Origin: Astrothelium macrocarpum
Taxonomy: Eukaryota; Ascomycota; Dothideomycetes; Trypetheliales; Trypetheliaceae
Assembly (NCBI GenBank): GCA_021030915.1
Contig: JAGEMR010000035.1
Location: forward strand, 62,001-126,000
Reading direction: 5' to 3'
DNA length: 64,000 bases
The notes under the pieces were generated by a model. That model saw only the letters and a program-made list of their open reading frames with translations, did not search any database and was not told the origin of the DNA. This document shows, one piece after another, positions 11,556-21,193 of the stretch (positions are counted from its first letter, which is position 1; each line of letters opens with the position of its first letter). A program made the position numbers and the translations under genes.

Positions 11556-12785
11556 ATGTTAGAATCGTCCGAGGATTGGAGTTCTGGCGACAAACGTGGA
11601 CTTGTATCCATCGGCACGCATAGACTTTTTATAGAAGTTTCCGGTCCAAAACGAGAACAAGGCGAACCCATTGTTATCATCTTTCCCGGTGCAAGTGCAT
11701 CACTAGAATCGTGGCGAAATGTTCAACAGCTAGTGACGTCGTTCGCCCGAACTTTTCTATACGATCGTGCAGGTCTCGGACATAGTGATCCAGGACCCAA
11801 TCGTGAAACAGGTGGTACCAGCGCAGAAGAGCTGGTGCGTCTTCTGAAGGCTACTTCAATCAACGGTCCCTACATCTTGGTTGCTCACTCCTATGGCGGT
11901 TGCGTGGCCCGCGAGTTGCTGCAGCTATGCCTCCGGGACATAGTCGGTATGGTCATGTCCGAAACGGGAACGGAAACCAAATGTCGATATCACGAGCTGC
12001 AATACAAAACACGAGTACTTGGAAACTATCCTCTGAGCGTCATTCGTGGTGAGCGTGCTGTAAAGCCTCCGACTCACAGCAACAGTACCGTGGAGAGCCC
12101 AACGGCTCGCGAGCAAATTGAGCAAATGCAAAGAGCAGCGGAAATCATGAGCCAGGCTGACGAGCGATTGAAGAGAGAACAATTACAACTTTCGAATAAG
12201 ACACGCTTTCTGAGCATCCCAAGTGGCCATAACGTCCATCGAGAACGTCCGGATGTCGTCGCAGAGGAGATTAAGTGGGTATTATCACAGGTTAACACAG
12301 CTACAGAGGAATCTACTAGTCGCGCTCGAGACTGGAGTTGGCCGAGAACCTTTTTATGTTCTTGTATCCGAATCAAGCTTCGCACCACTGAACGAAATAC
12401 ACGACATCGAACATCTAAGCCGGTACAGTTACTTGTGGCTTTCTTTTTAAGAAGCGGTCAAACATTGGCTTCTGGTTGCAGAGCCAATACATATTTGACT
12501 TGCCACTCTGTGAAATCTACCATCGACTCTGGCTCAAAAATGGACTCATCCTTTTTCGTGATCTCTTCCATTGCCTCTAGGCAAGATTCCACTGTTTGCA
12601 AGCCGTTCACGCCTTTCTGGTATCCCCAGATAGTCCGTCCAGCAGCCCAACCAGCAGTATTGGATACCTCTCCTGTTACCTTACATCCTTCACTGGCTAG
12701 TGCTAAGACCGTTGGAACATTTGCCTCAGTCCTGTACAGTTCTTTGAATGCATTTTGCACATCTTTTGAGAAGCGTAAGATATGA
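11556..12785 (+). CDS. Alpha/beta hydrolase fold protein (3' end uncertain)
   Basis: Hydrolase of unknown substrate. The first 250 residues fit the fold: IVIIFPGASASLESWRNV (oxyanion strand), FLYDRAGLGHSDPG, nucleophile elbow VAHSYGGCVARELL (AHSYG), and a late PSGHNVHRERPDVVAEEIKWVL carrying the catalytic His. The cap between is short. After about base 12310 the frame stays open to 12785 but turns Arg/Ser/Thr-rich without family character. From 12458 it lies antisense to the SDR gene, so the true end may be nearer 12310-12450, perhaps through an intron I could not place. The call of hydrolase is firm; the last 150 residues are doubtful. Confidence 0.7.
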   Translation: MLESSEDWSSGDKRGLVSIGTHRLFIEVSGPKREQGEPIVIIFPGASASLESWRNVQQLVTSFARTFLYDRAGLGHSDPGPNRETGGTSAEELVRLLKATSINGPYILVAHSYGGCVARELLQLCLRDIVGMVMSETGTETKCRYHELQYKTRVLGNYPLSVIRGERAVKPPTHSNSTVESPTAREQIEQMQRAAEIMSQADERLKREQLQLSNKTRFLSIPSGHNVHRERPDVVAEEIKWVLSQVNTATEESTSRARDWSWPRTFLCSCIRIKLRTTERNTRHRTSKPVQLLVAFFLRSGQTLASGCRANTYLTCHSVKSTIDSGSKMDSSFFVISSIASRQDSTVCKPFTPFWYPQIVRPAAQPAVLDTSPVTLHPSLASAKTVGTFASVLYSSLNAFCTSFEKRKI

Positions 12786-13378
12786 CGTTCCATACTAGGC
12801 ACGTACGCAATTGGGGATACACAGTTCACTTTGATGTCGTGAGGGAAACCCTCCATGGCAAGAGTTTTATTCAAGCCGAATAACGCACCTTTAGTACTGG
12901 TATATGTGGAGCCTGTAGGAAACCCGAGCATAGAGTCTGATGTAAAGTTTACTACTCGCCCATAACCTTGACCTTTAAAATAGGGCCATGCTGCTTTGGT
13001 AATGCTTATTGGACCCAAGACATTGGCTTCATACGCGGCGCGAAAGTCGTCTTCTGACAACTCTTCAAATGGCTTCCATGGAATTGGACCAAGAGTAGGG
13101 TTGATAACTGCGTCAACTCGACCAAAGTGTTCAATCGTCTTCGCAATGATTTCTGGTCCAGATGTTGCGGAGATTGGGATTCCAAAAGCGGTTTGACCAA
13201 GAGAGGTAATGAGACTTTGAAGTTCTTCAACGGCATTAACATTAATGTCGTTGATAATAACATTAGCCCCTGTAGAGGCGAGCGCTAGACAGATAGGCCG
13301 TCCAATTTTGCCAGTACCACCGCTCACCACGATCGTACGACCGGTGAAAGACGTTTTGCCAGCAACAAGGGAAGACAT
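12458..13378 (-). CDS. Short-chain dehydrogenase/reductase (SDR)
   Basis: Single-exon oxidoreductase of about 306 residues from the ATG at 13378. An upstream in-frame ATG at 13462 would add 28 residues without SDR character. Visible elements in order are the nucleotide loop VVSGGTGKIGRPICLALA, the acidic cofactor-selecting position in IINDINVNAVEEL, VDAVINPTLGPIPW in place of the usual NNAG region, NFTSDSMLGFPTG with the catalytic Ser, and YTSTKGALFGLNKTLAMEG with the YxxxK pair. It resembles the bacterial/fungal 3-oxoacyl-ACP-reductase-like group; the substrate is unknown. Convergent with the alpha/beta hydrolase, whose reading frame overlaps it antisense. Confidence 0.88.
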   Translation of the reverse strand: MSSLVAGKTSFTGRTIVVSGGTGKIGRPICLALASTGANVIINDINVNAVEELQSLITSLGQTAFGIPISATSGPEIIAKTIEHFGRVDAVINPTLGPIPWKPFEELSEDDFRAAYEANVLGPISITKAAWPYFKGQGYGRVVNFTSDSMLGFPTGSTYTSTKGALFGLNKTLAMEGFPHDIKVNCVSPIAYVPSMERHILRFSKDVQNAFKELYRTEANVPTVLALASEGCKVTGEVSNTAGWAAGRTIWGYQKGVNGLQTVESCLEAMEEITKKDESIFEPESMVDFTEWQVKYVLALQPEANV

Positions 13379-14342
13379 TAGCAGTAATTTGTGGATTCTA
13401 GATTGACAGGAATTGGTCGAATTCCTCGGTGGATTTGGGCAAATACAAGAAGATGCGATCAAAGGATTGTCTCGAGATCAGTAGCTTTTAGAAAATTAAT
13501 CTACACCTAATCGAGAGTGACGTAGTTTTCGTCTTGAAATTTAATCTAGGCAATGAGGCTCTTCAAATAAATGACACAAGAAGATATCCAACGTTGGCTG
13601 TGCCGCTGAGGCTGACAGGACGCCGCTATCGTTAATCAATTGGCCCAAGCAACCTTGTAGCATATTACAAATCATGATACTCAACGCCCAGTGTCGATTT
13701 TCGAAACGGCTTTTTTTTTCCTGGTGTTCAAAAGATAAAGTTGATGATTACAGTATTTTGAAATCGTATCGATAGGTGGGAGAGATCAGGAAGGCAGGGA
13801 ATGAGTCGAAGAAGTGTAAACTCCTGGCGCGTACGTACCTCTTACTCATTCCTTCAAAGTAACAACGTCTCCTGTATCTCGGTATGATGCTTTATGAGCT
13901 CTATTGATCTACCTAATGACTTGAGCACTATCTTTTGCGTTACAACGTGTGTGAATTCATGCACGTGTATGTTAGATCTAGCCATTCTGACTTGTGCAGA
14001 TTATCAACACTCTGCACCCTGCGCACCTACACGCATATTTTAGTCAACAAGCCGCTGTTCCAGAAGACATGCGATTGCGACGTGAAAAATTGCCAGATTA
14101 TCAATCTATGACCTTTACTCATGGGCACGGTACAAGTTGAGTTGCGTCATGAGGCTTTTCACGTCATCTTTAGCCTCATGCCTTTGCTCCGTTCGTCCAC
14201 GGCTTTTCGTTCCCTTGACCCCCTTTTGGTCTTCCTTTTCTCCATCACTCCTTTCGCTATTCAACATAAAAGAGCAGTATTTCCAACGAAGCACTGATCC
14301 TTCCACAATGTATTGATTCATAATCTCCATTATCTTTCCAAA
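13379..14342. other. Intergenic, AT-rich
   Basis: About 960 bases between divergent genes (SDR and the small secreted protein). There is a homopolymeric T run near 13710. No reading frame, RNA gene or repeat that I can support. Confidence 0.45.
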
Positions 14343-14997
14343 ATGAAAATTTTTACCACTAATACTCTCATTGCCTTTTTTGCATTGGCTAAATTTTTGG
14401 ATGCTGCAATTCTTGACGATGAAAGTTATGCAAAGTAAGCTATTCAATCCCAAAATTTTTAAAGCGTGAGCTTTGGGGCAAGAGCATGCGCTATGGCTCT
14501 GATATCTACTGTTACAACCTGACTCTGCTCCTCCTTTTCATCCCGTATGATCGCCTAACATTTTCGCTGCCTCTAGTTCACAAAGACGTAGTGCGGCGTT
14601 GACTGATCGAACACCACCAAAGGCATATGCTTTGAATGATTGTCGAAATCCCGGCAATTCACAGTTCCTACACTTTAGGGGATCGTGGTGCTCGCAAAGC
14701 GACAAGGATAGCGTGGGTTGGCACCTAATATGTAGCAAGGCAGATTTGAGTGATCAGATCTTCCTTCAAGGAAATTGCACAGCAGGCTTGAAATGTGTCG
14801 ATCCTCCAAACTTGAAGACGGGACAAATCGGGACAGCCTCGTGTAGACCTCCTGGTGCACTGTCCGACGACTCATCAGATACCTTTTCTGGATTTGGCCC
14901 GCATGGCTCTTTCACATCTGGATCAGTTGGGTCTTCTCAATCTGGATCAGATGGCTCTTCTCAATCTGAATCAGACGATTCTTCTGAGGACAATTAA
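14343..14997 (+). CDS. Small cysteine-containing secreted protein (effector-like)
   Basis: Two exons, 14343-14434 and 14577-14997, give about 170 residues, with phase-consistent splice sites (GTAAGC..CTAG). It starts with a signal peptide (MKIFTTNTLIAFFALAKFLD, cleavage likely after DAA). The mature part has six cysteines (in NDCRNPG, SWCSQSD, LICSKAD, GNCTAGLKCVD and TASCRPP), enough for three disulfides, then a Ser/Gly/Asp tail. The tail contains three 24-base, 8-residue repeats. I recognise no named family. Small size, secretion and even cysteines are typical of fungal effector candidates or surface proteins, but that role is inference. Confidence 0.72.
14917..14988 (+). repeat. Three-copy 24-base in-frame tandem repeat
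   Basis: Units 14917-14940, 14941-14964 and 14965-14988 begin TCTGGATCAG, TCTGGATCAG and TCTGAATCAG. They encode an eight-residue Ser/Gly/Asp-rich unit three times at the C-terminus of the secreted protein. The third copy is more diverged and acidic. Confidence 0.8.
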
Positions 14998-15803
14998 TCT
15001 CGGAGCCAGTATATCTGAATAGTGATAAATGGCCTAGTAGAGTGACAAACGCTGAAAGGAAGCGGCAGGCTTACGCTTCAATATCTAACAATATAATAGC
15101 TGACTGATTCTGCTGCCGGACAGCATCCAGGTTATCATACCTTCACTTTTGACTCATGATTCTACACATTAGGTTCTTTAGCTAATACAGTAGCCACTAC
15201 ACAGCATCATTCTCTATTCTGATACAATGCTATTTTGTCTCAAAGGCATTTTCTTATAGAAAGCATTCAGCAGCTAATTCCAAGTCTTCGATATGTAACT
15301 TGATGGGAATTGATACTTGGTTTCATCCTAGCAAGTCACGAGCATTCATGGATAATTTCGTAAACTTAAACTCGACCAAGCAAAGTGTTAGAACCAGTGT
15401 GACTTTTATAAACGGTTTGAAATTGATTTTGCTGTCACTAGACTGGTGATACCTTTCCGTATCCAGGACCATACATAAATATATCGTCACAATGAGCATT
15501 GTGATTTTAGACTCAGGATCGGCTGTGGATGACCCTATCTGTCAGACGTGGTGAGGTTTTGGTCTTAGACGACAGGAAATAATGAAGAGGGAAGAACCTT
15601 CCTTAGATAAAGCTGAAGGCGTGGTATGCTGTCTTGTGGCGGTGACAATGTGGCGGTGCAATAAACGCGGGGTTTGTAATTAACGCGTTCATCGCGTCTG
15701 CCTCTGCATTGATTTTGCCATCGACAAACAAAATCTTGCCAACCTCCAAACCTGGCCTTGCTCCACGTCCATTTGCTCATTTGATAGTAAGAGAGAGCTT
15801 GTC
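14998..15803. promoter_or_regulatory. Intergenic and RFA1 promoter
   Basis: About 800 bases. The right end holds three ACGCG/CGCGT cores within 33 bases (15665-15697). Short open frames on both strands (for example minus 15565-15780) have no family resemblance and were not called. Confidence 0.45.
15665..15697. promoter_or_regulatory. Cluster of three MluI-box (MCB) cores before RFA1
   Basis: ACGCG at 15665-15669, palindromic ACGCGT at 15683-15688 and CGCGT at 15693-15697, ending 106 bases before the RFA1 start. Yeast RFA genes are classic MBF targets through ACGCGT, so this is a reasonable cell-cycle promoter element. Inference from motif and gene identity. Confidence 0.5.
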
Positions 15804-17918
15804 ATGGCTGCCAATCCAGCGAGTGCCATTTCTCGTGGCTCTCTGCAGTAAGTTAATGTCCATCAACCCATGCGTCACCAAACATAACGGTTCATAAAGG
15901 TCCATTGTCGATGCTGGCGAAACGGCTGTGACCGCCGTGCCAAGCCCAGTAATGCAGTGTTTGCAGATCAGACCTACACCGAATGCCCAAGGACCTGAGC
16001 GCTTCCGGGTTGTCTTCAGTGACATTAACAATTTCATCCAAAGCATGATTGGCACAGGTACACGCATTGCCAGATCATCTAAATACGCTCCGCTCACTTT
16101 TCTCAGGATTAAATCATCTTGTACACGATGGCAAACTCAGAAAAGGTGTGCTCGTGCGTATGAAGAATTTCGTTCCAAACACTGTCAAAGGAAGGAGGTA
16201 AGTCTGCAGTCATCTCACTCTTCTTCTTATATACAGCTTGCGAGAGAGGAGCTCTGATTTAGAGAAGCTAACGCCTCGAAAGGATCCTCATCGTCCTGGA
16301 CCTTGACGTGCTTGAAGAGCTCGGTGAACATGAAAAAATTGGTGAGCCTGTGCAACTGGAAATGGTAAAGACCGAAGAGGAAGCGCAGCAACAAGCACCT
16401 CAACAGCCTGGAAATATTTCTGGCAATGCCTTCTATGGGAATCGCCCCCAACAACAGCCTACTCCCGCAACTACCAATGCTTCTACACGAACGAATGGAA
16501 CAAGTGCAATGTCTGCCAGTCATGCAAATATCTACCCTATTGAAGCTCTTTCACCCTACGCGCACAAATGGACAATCAAGGTGCGATGTACTCATAAAGG
16601 TGATATCAAGAAATGGCACAACCGAAATGGCGAGGGTAAGCTCTTTAGTGTAAACTTTCTTGATCAGAGCGGAGAAATTCGGGCTACTGGATTCAATGAG
16701 CAGTGTGATCAACTCTACGACGTCTTTCAGGAGGGCCAAATCTATTACATCTCCACGCCGTGTCGAGTGCAAATGGCCAAGAAACAGTTCTCAAACGTTA
16801 ACAACGACTATGAGATGACGTTCGAGCGTGATACGGTTGTTGAGAAGGCTGAAGATCAGGACGATGTTCCACAAGTACGCTACAACTTTACCAGCATTGG
16901 TGATTTGCAGAGCGTCGAAAAGGACACCACCATCGATACCATTGGTGTCCTGAAAGAAGTTGGTGAAGTGTCACAAATTACTTCAAAGACGACATCAAAG
17001 CCATATGACAAGCGTGAGTTGACACTTGTTGACAATACTGGCTACTCTGTTCGTCTTACTGTCTGGGGAAATACCGCTACCACTTTTGATGTACCCGAAG
17101 AGACCGTTGTAGCTTTCAAGGGCGTCAAGGTTTCCGACTTTGGGGGCCGCAGTCTTTCCCTCCTTTCGTCAGGCACGATGAACGTGAATCCAGACATTGA
17201 CGATGCACACCGTCTTAAGGGCTGGTATGATGCTGCAGGTCGCAATGACAGCTTCAGTACGCACCAAAATTCCATGTCTTCTACCACTGGAAGCGGACGA
17301 AAGCAGGAATTCAAGACCATCGGCCAGATCAAAGAGGAAAACATAGGTATGGGAGAAGAACAGGAATACTTCACGCTCAAGGCTACCATCGCCCACATTC
17401 GTCAAGAAACCGTGTATTATCCTGCGTGTCGCAGTGAGAATTGCAACAAGAAAGTCATTGAAATCGACCCTGGTCAGTGGCACTGTGAGAGGTGCAACAA
17501 GACGTATGACAAACCAGAATATCGCTACATCATGACGCTAAACGTGGCCGACCACTCGGGCCAACTCTGGCTCAGTAGCTTCGACGACACCGGAAAACAA
17601 ATCATGGGCATGAGTGCAGATGAATTGCAAGATATTGTCGAGAATGGAGATGAACAACGGAAGAGAAGTGTCTTTCAAGATGCTTGTTGGGGCACTTATA
17701 TTTTCCGATGTCGAGCAAAGATGGATAATTATGGAGAACAGACCAGGTTTGTTGCATGAATCTACCGGACAGGGTAATTGAGGAAGATTTTGACTTTGAA
17801 CAGGGTCCGGTACCAAGTCTCCTCGGCCACAGCTGTCGACTTTGTTACCGAGGCCAACAGATTGGCCGAAATAATCAAATCATACAACATCGGATCGGAT
17901 AACCTTTTCGTACAGTAG
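15804..17918 (+). CDS. rfa1: Replication protein A large subunit (RPA1/Rfa1)
   Basis: Single-stranded DNA-binding subunit of RPA, needed in replication, repair and recombination. Five exons (15804-15847, 15900-16057, 16107-16197, 16283-17746, 17804-17918) give 623 residues, the usual length. The short first exon encodes MAANPASAISRGSL. The N-terminal protein-interaction fold follows: VMQCLQIRP, RFRVVFSDINNFIQSM, KGRRILIVLDLDVLEELG. A Gln/Thr-rich linker precedes OB folds A and B (IEALSPYAHKWTIKVRC, FSVNFLDQSGEIRATGFNEQ, LTLVDNTGYSVRLTVWG) and fold C, whose zinc ribbon has cysteines in ACRSENC and CERC. The end is FVTEANRLAEIIKSYNIG. It is convergent with LCP5. Identity and exon set are well supported. 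Confidence 0.96.
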
Positions 17919-18140
17919 ACGTCATTGGCATGCTGGAAGCTCATGTACGTGCTTTACTCGCTATGGTACTTGACTGAAAGAATGCGGAGGTGGATATAAT
18001 GACTGGTACGGTGTTTTGCAATGCTCCGAATTGTAGCTAGACTAGACAAACCACGATCTTAACCACCACTATCAGTCAATACATTCCAAAATCCCACCAT
18101 CAACAACCTAACCCTCTACTTTCTTACCAATCTCCACACC

Positions 18141-18365
18141 TCACTTCCTCCGCCTCTTCATCCTCCTCCTAAACGCCTCCCCCATCCTCACCCCCCCACC
18201 TCCAGCATCCCCCTCCCCCTCCCACACCCTCTTCCGACTCCTCCCCAGTACCCCCCCACCATCCCGGCTCCCCCTCCCCACGGCCCTCTCAACCCCCCTC
18301 CCCCCGTCCTCACCCAGCCCAGCAAAATCCTCCCCCCCAAACTCAAAGCCCCCGTTCCCCCGCCG
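18141..18365 (-). repeat. Strand-asymmetric G-rich (polypurine) tract inside LCP5 with G-quadruplex pattern
   Basis: The plus strand is dominated by C and T. At about 18189-18222 the complementary strand carries consecutive G runs (a G7 run, two G5 runs and a GGG run) separated by short loops, which fits the four-run pattern of a G-quadruplex on the coding strand. It encodes a Gly/Arg/Glu-rich low-complexity part. Confidence 0.55.
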
Positions 18366-19310
18366 TCTCGCCTTCTTCTTCTTGCCCTCCCCCGGCAGCC
18401 GCACCAGATGCGCCTCCTCGTACGCAGTCCGCTGCGCCTGCGCCGCGCGCTCGCCCTCGCTCACCCGGTGTCGGCCGTGGCTGGTGGCCGCGTGGGCGTG
18501 CGCGTCCGCGCCGATGGACGGCTGTGAGAGCGGTGCCGATGTGAGCTCGGATGCGATGAATGTGTCGAGCGTGTGTGAGCGGGGTGGGGGACGTCGGCGC
18601 TGTGGCGGGTCGGGGAGGGTCGGGTGGAGTTTGGGGGGGATGTAGCGGGTTGTGGAGGTGGAGGTGGGTTTGGATGTGGAGGGCGGCTTGGAGGATGTGG
18701 TTGGGGGTTGGAGGAAGGAGGAGGGGTTGGGCCGGTAGGCGAGGTCGTCGAGGGGAGTGGTGGGATCGTCGTTGGAGGAGGATGCTGAGTCTGAGGTGTT
18801 TGGGGAGTCTGAGGAGTCGCTGTCTTCGTCTTCGGAGTCGGATTGGTCGCTGTTTTTGTGTGTGGTGTTCCCGTTCGTTGATGATTTTTTGGAAGAAATT
18901 CTGTTGGTTTTCTGAGCTTCTTGCCGAGTGGCATCATCTGCAGCACGTAACACTTTGTCGATCTGGTATTTCAAGCGACCTTCCAATGGGCGTACGCCTC
19001 TTTCGAGATAAACCCGTAGCTCGACCAACTTTCTCACGACTTCATCCTCCAACCCCCTGTCTTCTCGATTGACGCCATTTTGGTCCAATGACGGGTTCCG
19101 TAGCCGAGGCTTTGCACTGTTCCGGATTTTGAAAAGAATGAGAAATGCAATATTCTGGAGGTATGCAAGCATAAGCTCATTTTTCACGTTGAGCAATGAG
19201 ATACCATCTTGTGGTGGTTGAAGTTCTTCTGGAACCACATCAGTAGCAGAATTGAGCGAAGCGATCAATTGCGAGATTAGTGCCGGAAGAGATGCTTCTG
19301 GAGTAGTCAT
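18141..19310 (-). CDS. Lcp5/neuroguidin, U3 snoRNP-associated ribosome biogenesis factor
   Basis: Nucleolar Sas10/Utp3/C1D-family protein acting in 18S rRNA processing. Single exon, about 389 residues from the ATG at 19310 (MTTPEASLPALISQLIASL); the frame stays open 31 codons further upstream but without family character. The N-terminus has the helical Sas10/C1D domain: LLNVKNELMLAYLQNIAFLI, then KLVELRVYLERGVRPLEGRL and KYQIDKVLRAADD, the strongest family match. It is followed by an acidic Ser/Asp stretch, a Pro-rich region with YIPPKLHPTLPD, and a basic C-terminus ending RRRMKRRRK. The 3' third is extremely purine-rich on the coding strand, which may complicate sequencing. It is divergent from the unknown gene at 19678. 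Confidence 0.85.
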   Translation of the reverse strand: MTTPEASLPALISQLIASLNSATDVVPEELQPPQDGISLLNVKNELMLAYLQNIAFLILFKIRNSAKPRLRNPSLDQNGVNREDRGLEDEVVRKLVELRVYLERGVRPLEGRLKYQIDKVLRAADDATRQEAQKTNRISSKKSSTNGNTTHKNSDQSDSEDEDSDSSDSPNTSDSASSSNDDPTTPLDDLAYRPNPSSFLQPPTTSSKPPSTSKPTSTSTTRYIPPKLHPTLPDPPQRRRPPPRSHTLDTFIASELTSAPLSQPSIGADAHAHAATSHGRHRVSEGERAAQAQRTAYEEAHLVRLPGEGKKKKARRRGNGGFEFGGEDFAGLGEDGGRGVERAVGRGSRDGGGVLGRSRKRVWEGEGDAGGGGVRMGEAFRRRMKRRRK

Positions 19311-19677
19311 CTTCAGATTCTTGATTGACCAAGCGTTGTCGAATTTTCTCGTGTTTGTTCGCTTAGCAACGGTCAAAGAAAAAGCTGCGCCACTGTGCCA
19401 CACTCAATCCCTGCCAACCACGTCACGCTTTGTCCCTCTCATCCGACCCTTATCCAAGCCTCGTTTCTCCATCCTAAGACACACATCATTTCCAAAGCCT
19501 CAGGTTCCCCTCAGCTTCCTTCTGCCCTCTTTGAAACATCTACACAAGAGTGTCCGACTCCTAAAGGCCCACATTTCACACGCAACAGAAGTGCCTCAAC
19601 GTCAATTTACGACCCTTGAACTAGGAAACACACCGTCTATCATCCAGACACCAAATTCAGGCACGCACAGCACAGCC

Positions 19678-20189
19678 ATGGCCTCCAACACCTGGCAAAG
19701 CGACTCTACAACGTCTTCACAGAGTAGCAATAGTTCGCGCTTTGACTTTCTCGACCGGACAGACCGTCATCGCATCATCGTCTACACACGACATGGCGGT
19801 CTCGACGTCCAATCGCAGGAAGACCTTTGCGCAACGCTCGATAAAAGTAAGACCCTCATCTGACCCTATTTTTGGCGACCTCGCTGACCTTGTTGTCCCC
19901 ACAAGACCCAAATCTGCGCTGCTCTCGCAAGCCCCTCCCTCGCATGTGCCAGCGCATCGAAATCAAGACCGAAGACCTCTACAACGAGCCCGAAAAATCA
20001 TCATATCAGAAATATCCCAACTTCAGGGCCTCACTCGCATCTGTAGGACTTCCCATGAGCGTATCGATGCGAAGGATGCTGTTCGGTGACTTTCCTCAGC
20101 TGTACATTGTGAGTCCAGAGTCAAGTCCGACGAATAGTCCTTCGAGCAGTATGGCGAATAGTAGGGAGAACACGGATGTCGCCCACTGA
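19678..20189 (+). CDS. Small unknown protein, two exons
   Basis: Exons 19678-19846 and 19906-20189 join in phase and give 150 residues. The start sits in a CCATGG context. Visible parts are a Ser/Thr/Gln-rich N-terminus, then FDFLDRTDRHRIIVYTRHGG, DVQSQEDLCATLDK, CQRIEIKTEDLYNEPEKSS and MRRMLFGDFPQLYIV, and a Ser/Asn-rich tail. There is no signal peptide or membrane segment. I do not recognise the family. The clean intron (GTAAGA..ACAAG) and the protein-like middle make it a likely real gene. It is divergent from LCP5, sharing a 367-base gap. Confidence 0.6.
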
Positions 20190-21193
20190 CATGACACGCC
20201 GTTTCACACATGAATTTGATTGATGTGGCCTACTATGATTATGTCTGAAAAATTCCTGTTGGTGCGATCGCTTTATGTTGGCGAGGGCGCCCTCGGCGCA
20301 GTGTACTACCTTTTCCGACGCCTACATGACTGGTTGGAGTATTGAGATGTTCTGTATGCATAGCCAGAGATATGTTGGGACTGTGGCTGGTGTTTGAGGT
20401 GTCAGGAAGTTACTTTCATTATGTATCTTATGATTTTGGGTTCCCAAGGGTTTACCATGGGAAATAACGTGGGCCGCTAGATACTAATTCGCTAAGTACA
20501 TATTGAGAAGATTCTCATTGCAAATTCAAACAATCAAAAATGCTCAGCTATCTATCAGACTGTGCTTGCAAACACAATTTTGCTATTTGTTGTGGAGGAT
20601 GTCTTTAAGATATGCTTGGTGAGGTAAACATTTTGCAGTCCACGATATCTAAAGCATTGATGATGCAAGGGCGTGAGGCGACGCGTACGAATCATCACAA
20701 GCTTGGCGACACTTTATTGTTGGAATGCTGACGTTCGCTTATGGACTATTAATACATGAAGCATCAAAACCATGAAATATTTCATATCGTACCTCAATGT
20801 TGCATGTATACTCTCCAAAGTGTAGTTAATATCTCGTATCTCATTACCAAAAGATTTGGGATAATATAGCAAGCGCTAAGTCAGAGTTTAGCAAATGGAA
20901 AGATCTTCCAACACCGGAAACCTGCTATCCCCCCTTTCGTAGCAGAGCAATACCCCCTGATCTAACTCATGCTGTATTATTCCAAATCATTCAGGACCAA
21001 TAAAATGCGCCATAAGCACAATTCTTTTTACTCCCATGGATGTCTTTGCTTGTTTGACACGAAAACCCAAGCAGAAGAAAATACAGGAGATGGAGAAATT
21101 GAGCCTTCTCTCAGGGTCAACACGTCCCGCGCCACAACGCCCACGCTTGAATTTAATTCAGATTCGAAATACCAGAAACACTGTCGATGTCTA
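20190..21193. other. Intergenic, AT-rich
   Basis: About 1 kb between convergent 3' ends. It contains one ACGCGT at 20691-20696, not in front of any gene called here, which shows that single copies of that motif occur by chance. No gene seen. Confidence 0.45.

Noticed and set aside
15565..16097. Minus-strand open frames before and within RFA1
   Set aside because: They overlap the RFA1 promoter and first exons, which are well supported by the RPA1 N-terminal sequence; no motif of their own.
18461..19072. Long open frames on both strands with Pro/Thr or Gly/Trp/Arg-rich translation
   Set aside because: By-products of the biased composition of LCP5, whose Sas10/C1D domain defines the real frame.
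20691..20696. Single ACGCGT as a cell-cycle site
   Set aside because: It is in a gap between two 3' ends, far from any start codon, so it probably occurs by chance.
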